Notes under the pieces: model-generated
What the model saw: the letters and a program-made list of their open reading frames with translations, nothing else
What the model was told of the DNA's origin: nothing
Databases searched by the model: none
Part shown: positions 6,701-15,195 of the stretch, in pieces
Layout: every line of letters begins with the position of its first letter
Position numbering within the stretch: position 1 is the first letter of the stretch
Translations under genes and position numbers: made by a program
From: CAZKCI01 sp964551475
GTDB taxonomy: Bacteria > Auribacterota > Erginobacteria > Erginobacterales > CAZKCI01
NCBI GenBank assembly: GCA_964551475.1
Contig: CAZKCI010000103.1
Coordinates: 1 to 15,195 of the forward strand
Direction: 5' to 3'
Length of the DNA: 15,195 bases

Positions 6701-7499
6701 GATGGAGCAGATCCGCGGCGGCGATGAGCTGGAGCCCGGCGTGATCAAGAAGGTCCAGGTCTATGTCGCCACCAAGCGCCGTCTCTCTGTCGGAGACAAG
6801 ATGGCCGGCCGCCACGGGAACAAGGGCGTGATCGCCAAGATCCTCCCCGAAGAGGACATGCCTTTCCTCGCCGACGGCACCCCGGTGGACGTGGTCTTGA
6901 ACCCCCTGGGCGTGCCCTCCCGGATGAACGTGGGCCAGGTGCTGGAGACCACTCTGGGCTGGGCGGCCAAGATCCTGAATCTGACCATCGTCTCCCCGGT
7001 TTTCGACGGGGCCACCGAAGCGGACGTGAACGACCTGATGAAGAAGGCCGGGATCCCCCCCTCCGGAAAAGTCACCCTCTGCGACGGGCGGACCGGGGAG
7101 CCCTTCGACAACGACATCCTGGTCGGGCAGATCTACATGATGAAGCTCCACCACCTGGTGGCGGACAAGATCCACGCCCGGGCCATCGGCCCCTACTCGC
7201 TGGTCACCCAGCAGCCGCTGGGAGGCAAGGCCCAGTTCGGCGGCCAGCGCTTCGGGGAGATGGAGGTCTGGGCGCTGGAGGCCTACGGGGCCGCCTACGC
7301 CCTGCAGGAGATGCTCACGGTCAAAAGCGACGATATCAAGGGGCGTTCCCGCATCTACGAGTCGATCGTCAAGGGGTCGAACCTCCTGGAGGCGGGGACG
7401 CCGGAGTCGTTCAACGTATTGATCAAGGAACTGCGGTCCCTGGCGCTCGATGTCAGGACCGAGAAGTCTCAGGCGCCCAAGGAAACGACGCGCCTGTAA
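3735..7499 (+). CDS. rpoB: DNA-directed RNA polymerase subunit beta
   Basis: This is the second-largest subunit of RNA polymerase, forming one wall of the active-site cleft and the rifampicin pocket. The 1254-residue protein is complete. Near the N-terminus, MMTPQGSFIINGAERVIVSQ marks the protrusion. The rifampicin region is residues 453-481 (FFGRSQLSQFMDQTNPLAD, then ITHKRRLTALG). ICPIETPEGPNIGLIASL follows. The active-site end has RRLSVGDKMAGRHGNKGVIA, and the C-terminus has GGKAQFGGQRFGEMEVWALE. Between about residues 870 and 990 lies an insertion in the place of E. coli SI2, with a very acidic stretch (MEDEEEDGKDGG) and Lys/Glu-rich helices. The residue matching E. coli Ser531 is Thr479. 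GGAGG at 3724-3728 supports ATG 3735; an ATG two codons later is possible. The rpoC start is 12 nt beyond the stop. Confidence 0.98.
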   Translation: MGMKQAIKAKPEEINYSRIGDSVEMPDLLDLQLLSFKDFLQENVPPDKRTGHGFQKVFEEVFPIYSYDGNTCLEFVSYTLGAPRYDMLECQKKGLTFALPIKVKLRLKKGETVKEEQVFLGNIPMMTPQGSFIINGAERVIVSQLHRSPGICFEPVKRTGKLVLYMMRIIPARGSWMDAEFDRKNNIYFHLEKKRTRRRLLATTLLRALGHGSDAKLIRLFSDLEEMVIARDGEKILGRYLSSSVVDAKNTVLFKAYQQIDDKLFAELKTYKIEKVEVFQPGPAVEPLINMLRADPTDSQESALKFIYKRFRPGDPPTEAKANALIERRFFDRRRFDLGAVGRFKLNRKLGLPTDRDELKNTTLRTKDIVEAVRYLMRLQAGDENTSIDDIDHLGNRRVAMVGELLEEQCRTGMARLERLVKDKMNMYEVSSESLMPHKLVNPKALAGVLRDFFGRSQLSQFMDQTNPLADITHKRRLTALGPGGLPRKRAGFEVRDVHVSHYGRICPIETPEGPNIGLIASLSTYGQVNELGFIETPYRVVENGRITGKIKYLTADDEEAYIIAQANVRVDKDGKMLDEKVQARQKGDFTMAPPAEVHLVDVSPKQLVSVAAGLIPFLEHDDANRALMGSNMQRQAVPLLTSEPALVSTGLEERTALDSRVMVTAEEDGVVERVDAEGIRIGKKTYPLMKYLRSNAGTCVNQRPIVVRGQKVKKGQVIADGSGTAQGQLALGRNVLVSFLPWRGYNFEDAIVISERLLKEDTFTSVHIEKFEVGARDTKLGREEITNDIPNAGEEALRNLDEEGVIRIGAEVKPNDILVGKLTPKSETELLPEERLLRAIFGDKASDVKDTSLRAPSGIEGIVIDAKILSRKERMEDEEEDGKDGGKVSSLNQRHKQAMAKVKEKRRERVEQILHGKKLEGAIVAEDTGSEIIPGSKKITKAMIQKLEARDYEDIQFEGSGEVLAKLRKVIMESAMKLEELALKRSQEMEQIRGGDELEPGVIKKVQVYVATKRRLSVGDKMAGRHGNKGVIAKILPEEDMPFLADGTPVDVVLNPLGVPSRMNVGQVLETTLGWAAKILNLTIVSPVFDGATEADVNDLMKKAGIPPSGKVTLCDGRTGEPFDNDILVGQIYMMKLHHLVADKIHARAIGPYSLVTQQPLGGKAQFGGQRFGEMEVWALEAYGAAYALQEMLTVKSDDIKGRSRIYESIVKGSNLLEAGTPESFNVLIKELRSLALDVRTEKSQAPKETTRL

Positions 7500-7510
7500 G
7501 CGGGAGGATC

Positions 7511-11701
<4,191 letters not shown>

Positions 11702-11735
11702 TCCCCGCCAGGGGGCGAAACAGGAGCCATACAGC

Positions 11736-12131
11736 ATGCCGACGATCAATCAACTGGTGCGGAAGGGCCGCCGGGGACAGGTCAGGATGTCCAAGGCGCC
11801 CGCCCTGCAGGGCGCCCCCCAGAAACGCGGGGTCTGCCTGGTGGTCAAGACCGCCACCCCCAAGAAGCCCAACTCTGCTCTGCGCAAGATCGCCCGGGTG
11901 CGGCTGACCAACAACATCGAGGTCACCGCCTACATCCCGGGGACGGGACACAATCTGCAGGAGCACTCGATCGTTCTGGTGCGCGGCGGTCGGGTGAAGG
12001 ATCTGCCCGGCGTCCGCTATCACATCGTCCGCGGCACGCTGGACTGCGGCGGAGTGGAGGCGGACAAGGACGGACGCCCCCGCCGCCGGGGACGGTCGCT
12101 CTACGGAGTGAAGAGGCCGAAAAAGCAATAA
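11736..12131 (+). CDS. rpsL: Small ribosomal subunit protein uS12
   Basis: S12 sits at the decoding centre and influences accuracy. The 131-residue protein aligns without gaps to E. coli S12 through residue 89. Lys43 lies in TPKKPNSALRK, and Lys88 and Asp89 lie in GGRVKDLPGVRYH. Lys at 43 and 88 is the streptomycin-sensitive form, and the Asp is the residue methylthiolated by RimO in E. coli. The C-terminal part carries about seven extra residues compared with E. coli (124 residues): between LDCGGV and RSLYGVKRPK it reads EADKDGRPRRRG. An AGGAG at 11722-11726, 9 nt upstream, supports the start. The TAA stop is also the beginning of the first repeat unit of the downstream inverted array. Confidence 0.97.
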   Translation: MPTINQLVRKGRRGQVRMSKAPALQGAPQKRGVCLVVKTATPKKPNSALRKIARVRLTNNIEVTAYIPGTGHNLQEHSIVLVRGGRVKDLPGVRYHIVRGTLDCGGVEADKDGRPRRRGRSLYGVKRPKKQ

Positions 12132-12327
12132 AAAGGTTCAACGGCTAAAAGGTTCAACGGTTCACGGTTCAAGGGTTCAACGGTTGGCAAAAATGAAAAA
12201 CAACCGTGAACCGCTGAACCGTGAACCGCTGAACCGCTGAACCGTGAACCGCCGAACCGCCGAACCGCTGAACCGTGAACCGCTGAACCGCTGAACCGTG
12301 AACCGCTGAACCGTGAACCGCTGAACC
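12129..12327 (+). repeat. Large inverted repeat with 17 tandem AACCG units between rpsL and rpsG
   Basis: The left arm contains two copies of TAAAAAGGTTCAACGG (12129-12144) / TAAAAGGTTCAACGG (12146-12160). The first copy begins at the rpsL stop codon. Further CGGTT units run to 12187. The right arm (12202-12327) has 17 units of AACCG followed by TG, CTG or CCG, giving 7- and 8-nt steps; the last unit is cut to AACC. Segment 12155-12186 can pair with 12201-12231 in a long imperfect stem. Its inner part, GGTTCAACGGTTG (12174-12186) with CAACCGTGAACC, is 12 base pairs with one bulged A around an A-rich 14-nt loop. The array ends 21 nt before rpsG and leaves its ribosome binding site free. Confidence 0.9.
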
Positions 12328-12348
12328 ATCATTTCCTTTGGAGGACGC

Positions 12349-12819
12349 ATGGGCAGAAAGAAAAAAAGGATTCCCCGGGAACGCGCGCCGGATCCCCGCT
12401 ATCACAGCGACGCGGCGACCCGTTTCATCAACAGCCTGATGAACGGGGGCAAGAAGTCCACCGCCGAGAAGGTCTTCTACGAGGCGCTGGATGCGGTGGG
12501 GAAGAAGTCGGGGAAGGATCCGCTGGAGGTTTTCAAGCAGGCCCTGGACAACGTCAAGCCCTACCTGGAGGTCCGCTCCCGCCGGGTGGGCGGGGCCACC
12601 TACCAGGTGCCGGTCGAGGTTTCCGCCGACCGCCGGGGCGCGCTGGCCATGCGCTGGATCATCTCCTTCGCCCGGGAGCGCAAGGGGATGCCCTTCGGGC
12701 AGAAGCTCGCCGCCGAGCTGATGGACGCCTTCAACAACGAAGGCTCGGCGATCAAGAAAAAACAGAACGTGCACAAGATGGCCGAGGCCAATAAAGCCTT
12801 CGCCCACTATCGCTGGTGA
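12349..12819 (+). CDS. rpsG: Small ribosomal subunit protein uS7
   Basis: S7 nucleates assembly of the 30S head and lines the E site. In E. coli it also represses the str operon by binding the rpsL-rpsG spacer. The 156-residue protein shows the family pattern: DPRYHSDAATRFINSLMNGG, KKSTAEKVFYEALD, the NVKPYLEVRSRRVGGATYQV region, RRGALAMRWIISFARERKG, and a C-terminus with KKKQNVHKMAEANKAFAHYRW-like residues typical of the family. Length is normal. GGAGG at 12340-12344, 4 nt before the ATG, supports the start. The spacer before it is 217 nt and is mostly repeat, so an E. coli-type S7 site is not evident. The TGA overlaps the fusA GTG start. Confidence 0.97.
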   Translation: MGRKKKRIPRERAPDPRYHSDAATRFINSLMNGGKKSTAEKVFYEALDAVGKKSGKDPLEVFKQALDNVKPYLEVRSRRVGGATYQVPVEVSADRRGALAMRWIISFARERKGMPFGQKLAAELMDAFNNEGSAIKKKQNVHKMAEANKAFAHYRW

Positions 12820-14894
12820 TTGCGACCGAAGACATCTCCGCCGCGCCCGCCCTGCCTCTCTCCCGGGTGCGCAATATCGGCATCATGGCCCACATCGACG
12901 CCGGCAAGACCACCGCCACCGAGCGGATGCTCTATTACACCGGGAAGGTGTACCGGATCGGCGAGGTGGACGAGGGCACGGCGACCATGGACTGGATGGA
13001 GCTGGAGCAGGAGCGCGGGATCACCATCTCCGCCGCCGCCACCACCTGCTTCTGGAAGGACCACCGGATCAACATCATCGACACCCCCGGCCACGTCGAT
13101 TTCACCGCCGAGGTGGAGCGAAGCCTCCGGGTGCTGGACGGGGCGGTGGCCCTCTACTGCGCGGTGGGCGGGGTGGAGCCGCAGTCGGAGACGGTCTGGC
13201 ATCAGGCCGAGCGCTACGCCATTCCCCGGATCGCCTTCGTGAACAAGATGGACCGGCCCGGGGCGGACTTTTTCGGGACGGTCGCGCAGATGCGCGAGAA
13301 GCTCATGGCGCCCGCCGTTCCGGTGGAGATCCCCTGGGGGGCGGAGGATTCCTTTCGGGGCGTGATCGATTTGGTCCGGGAGGTCGCTCTCGCCTACGAT
13401 GCGGACGACCTTTCCTTCGAGCCCCGCGAGAGCGCCATCCCGGCCTCTCTCGCCGACGAGGCGCTCCGCCGCCGCGAGGCTCTCCTGGAGGCCCTGGCCG
13501 AGGCCGACGACGCGATCCTCTCGGCCTATCTCGAGGGGAAAAAGCTCTCGCCCGCCGAGATCAACGCGGCCATCCGGCGCGCCGTCCTCTCCCACAAGCT
13601 GGTGCCGGTTCTCTGCGGCGCGGCCCTGCGCAACCAGGGGATCCCGCCGCTCCTGGACGCGATCGTGAACTACCTGCCCTCCCCGCTGGACATCCCGTCG
13701 GTCCGGGTTTTCGACAAGGACGGCGAGGAAGAGGCGCGCCCGACCGACCGGAAGGGGCCGCTCACCGCGCTGGTTTTTAAGATTTTTAGCGACGAACACT
13801 GCCACAAGCTGGTATATATACGCGTTTATTCCGGAACCCTGAAGCGCGGGCAGGCGGTCTTGAACGCCTCCACCGGGCGGAAGGGGCGGATCGGCCGGAT
13901 CCTGGAGATGCACGCCAACCGCCGGACCGAGCGCGAGGAAATCTCGGCCGGCGAGATCGCCGTGGTGGTGGGCCTGGACGAAGTGTCCACCGGCGACACT
14001 CTCTGCGATCCCAAGCACCCCGCGCTGCTGATGCGAATGCAGTTCACCGAGCCGGTGATCGCCCTCTCGGTGGAGCCGAAGAGCCCGGCGGAGTCGGAGA
14101 AGCTCCACGAGGCTCTGGGGAAGCTCGCGGAGGAGGATCCGACCTTCCGGGTGAAGGCGGACACGGAGACCGGCCAGACCATCATCTCCGGGATGGGAGA
14201 GCTGCACCTCCAGATCATGGTGGAGCGGCTCTGGCGCGAGTTCGGCGTCAAGGCCCGCATGGGCAAGCCCAGCGTCGCCTACCGGGAAACGATCGAGGAG
14301 AGCAAGCGAGGCGAAGGCAAGTTCATCCGCCAGTCCGGCGGCCGCGGCCATTACGGGCACGTGATCCTGGAGGTGGAGCCGGGCCAGCGCGGGAGCGGGG
14401 TTCAGATCGTGAACCAGGTCCGCGGCGGCGAGATCCCCCGGGAGTTCATCCCGGCGGTGCAGGCCGGCGTGACCGAGAGCGCCCAGGGCGGATACATCAA
14501 CGGTTATCCGATGACGGACATGATCATCACCATCAAGGGGGGATCCGCCCACGAGACGGACTCCTCCGAGTTTGCCTTCCAGGCGGCGGCCGCGATCGCT
14601 TTCAAGGACGCGGTGCGCAAGGCCTCCCCGGCGCTTTTGGAGCCGATCATGGATCTGCAGATCGTCACCCCGCCCGAGTTCATGGGGCCGATCATCTCCG
14701 ACCTGAACGCCCGGCGCAGCAAGATCAGCCGGACCGAGAAGCTCGCCAACCGGGTGGCCATCCGCAGCCACACCCCGCTGGCCGAGCTTTTCGGCTACGC
14801 GACGGATCTGAGATCGATGACCCAGGGCCGGGCGGGCTACACGATGGAGCCGGCCTACTTCGACATCAAAGCGGCGTCCAAGGGACAAGAATAA
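12816..14894 (+). CDS. fusA: Elongation factor G
   Basis: EF-G is the GTPase that drives translocation and, with RRF, ribosome recycling. The 692-residue protein has G1 AHIDAGKT (25-32), switch I to G2 with EQERGITISAAATTC, G3 DTPGH (89-93) and G4 NKMD (143-146). Domain II begins after YLPSPLDIP. Domain III has GMGELHLQIMVERL. Domain IV has its tip at SGGRGHYGHVILEVEPG. Domain V has DLNARRSKI, ELFGYATDLRSMTQGRAGYTM. It starts with GTG at 12816, overlapping the rpsG TGA as GTGA. No Shine-Dalgarno sequence precedes it, so it probably depends on ribosomes finishing rpsG. The N-terminus before RNIGI is about ten residues longer than in E. coli. The place in the str operon favours the main translocation factor rather than a paralogue. 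Confidence 0.97.
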   Translation: MIATEDISAAPALPLSRVRNIGIMAHIDAGKTTATERMLYYTGKVYRIGEVDEGTATMDWMELEQERGITISAAATTCFWKDHRINIIDTPGHVDFTAEVERSLRVLDGAVALYCAVGGVEPQSETVWHQAERYAIPRIAFVNKMDRPGADFFGTVAQMREKLMAPAVPVEIPWGAEDSFRGVIDLVREVALAYDADDLSFEPRESAIPASLADEALRRREALLEALAEADDAILSAYLEGKKLSPAEINAAIRRAVLSHKLVPVLCGAALRNQGIPPLLDAIVNYLPSPLDIPSVRVFDKDGEEEARPTDRKGPLTALVFKIFSDEHCHKLVYIRVYSGTLKRGQAVLNASTGRKGRIGRILEMHANRRTEREEISAGEIAVVVGLDEVSTGDTLCDPKHPALLMRMQFTEPVIALSVEPKSPAESEKLHEALGKLAEEDPTFRVKADTETGQTIISGMGELHLQIMVERLWREFGVKARMGKPSVAYRETIEESKRGEGKFIRQSGGRGHYGHVILEVEPGQRGSGVQIVNQVRGGEIPREFIPAVQAGVTESAQGGYINGYPMTDMIITIKGGSAHETDSSEFAFQAAAAIAFKDAVRKASPALLEPIMDLQIVTPPEFMGPIISDLNARRSKISRTEKLANRVAIRSHTPLAELFGYATDLRSMTQGRAGYTMEPAYFDIKAASKGQE

Positions 14895-14903
14895 ACAAAC
14901 ACC

Positions 14904-14977
14904 GGAGCACTGGAGTAGTGGGATAGACGGTCGACAGCGAACCCCCATACTCCTCTACTCCATCACTCCAATACTCC
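14904..14977 (+). repeat. Inverted octamer-type repeat between fusA and tuf
   Basis: The left arm (14904-14926) has GGAGC-ACT, GGAGT-AGT and GGGAT units in 8-nt steps. The right arm (14947-14977) has ACTCC four times, with three-base spacers TCT, ATC and AAT, again in 8-nt steps. The arms are approximate reverse complements: 17 of 23 positions match and all six differences are transitions. They enclose a 20-nt centre. The design resembles the AACCG element but the word is different. Confidence 0.8.
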
Positions 14978-14981
14978 CTGG

Positions 14982-14996
14982 CGTCAAACACTGACG
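14982..14996 (+). other. Small hairpin in the tuf leader
   Basis: CGTCA (14982-14986) pairs with TGACG (14992-14996) around the loop AACAC, 31 nt before the tuf start. It is short, has no T-run, and could be chance. Confidence 0.3.
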
Positions 14997-15027
14997 ATCA
15001 CAACTCTGGATTTCGGAGGGACCGGCC

Positions 15028-15195
15028 ATGGCTAAGGAAAAATTTGCGAGAACGAAGCCGCACGTGAACGTGGGGACGATCGGTCACGTGGACCACGGGA
15101 AGACGACGCTGACCAGCGCCCTGACCAAGATTTTGTCGGCCCAGGGGCTGTGCCAGTATGTGACCTACGACCAGGTGGCGAAGGCCTCGGAGTCG
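15028..15195 (+). CDS. tuf: Elongation factor Tu, N-terminal part (partial, downstream copy)
   Basis: The first 56 codons are visible and the gene runs out of the window. The start MAKEKFARTKPHVNVGTIGH and the P-loop GHVDHGKT (residues 19-26) identify EF-Tu. GGAGGG at 15015-15020 with 7-nt spacing is a strong ribosome binding site, as expected for one of the most abundant proteins. The segment leading into switch I reads GLCQYVTYDQVAKASES. Most bacterial EF-Tu proteins have APEEKARGIT at this point, so this belongs to a variant form whose switch I lies just outside the window. Its place after fusA is the tufA position of the str operon. It is a separate gene from the tuf whose 3' end opens the window. 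Confidence 0.97.
   Translation, partial: MAKEKFARTKPHVNVGTIGHVDHGKTTLTSALTKILSAQGLCQYVTYDQVAKASES

Noticed and set aside
11703..11714. CCCC-GCCA-GGGG hairpin after rpoC as a terminator
   Set aside because: The stem is only four pairs and no T-run follows. It is immediately upstream of the rpsL ribosome binding site, so read-through is more likely.
12202..12327. CRISPR array or origin iterons
   Set aside because: Units of 7-8 nt directly abut with no unique spacers, so it is not CRISPR. No replication initiator gene, DnaA boxes or AT-rich unwinding element is visible, so iterons are unsupported.
12169..12807. A - strand frame that reads the repeat array as HGSAV and QRFTV peptide repeats
   Set aside because: The repetitive peptide is only the translation of the AACCG array. 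The rest is antisense to rpsG, with no support for translation.

Overview
This window is a GC-rich housekeeping locus in which every gene lies on the + strand. It carries the core of bacterial translation elongation and transcription. The order is: 3' end of a tuf gene, rpmG, tRNA-Trp(CCA), secE, nusG, rplK, rplA, rplJ, rplL, rpoB, rpoC, rpsL, rpsG, fusA, then the 5' end of a second tuf. In E. coli the tufB-secE-nusG-rplKAJL-rpoBC cluster and the str operon (rpsL-rpsG-fusA-tufA) are separate loci. Here they are contiguous, an arrangement seen in many other bacterial phyla.

The organism is a bacterium, as shown by bacterial-type L7/L12, NusG, EF-G and EF-Tu. The phylum cannot be fixed from this window. 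The first EF-Tu residues run into a KASES motif where most bacteria have APEEKARG. From memory this resembles Planctomycetota/PVC-like and some uncultivated lineages, but I hold that loosely. Strong use of C or G at third codon positions keeps stops rare in other frames, which explains the very long open antisense frames; none of those is a believable gene.

Layout. 1-134: end of tuf. 129-264: two tandem repeat arrays. 265-411: rpmG. 470-544: tRNA-Trp. 545-680: spacer with two hairpins. 681-2554: secE, nusG, rplK and rplA, tightly packed. 2555-2618: short leader with a bulged hairpin, a candidate L10 control site. 2619-3164: rplJ. 3165-3278: degenerate inverted repeat. 3279-11701: rplL, rpoB and rpoC with gaps of 18 and 11 nt. 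11736-12131: rpsL. 12132-12348: large inverted repeat with 17 tandem units. 12349-14894: rpsG and fusA, overlapping by 4 nt. 14895-15027: another inverted repeat array. 15028 to end: tuf. No gene-free stretch exceeds 300 bases; the longest is the 217-nt rpsL-rpsG gap. I see no convincing intrinsic terminator or sigma-70 promoter, so much of the window may be one or a few long transcripts.

The genes themselves are ordinary and appear intact. The unusual signal is in the spacers. Four of the five gaps longer than 100 nt (all but the tRNA-secE gap) are filled with short-period degenerate tandem repeats of 7, 7/8, 8 or 10 nt, and three of these four are built as inverted arms around a central loop. 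Two arrays start at the stop codon of the preceding gene. The copies in the rplJ-rplL and rpsL-rpsG gaps are recognisably the same element at different stages of decay or expansion. Smaller points are a Thr at the rifampicin position equivalent to E. coli RpoB Ser531, an Ala/Pro-rich N-terminal extension on L7/L12, and a 7-residue insertion in S12.
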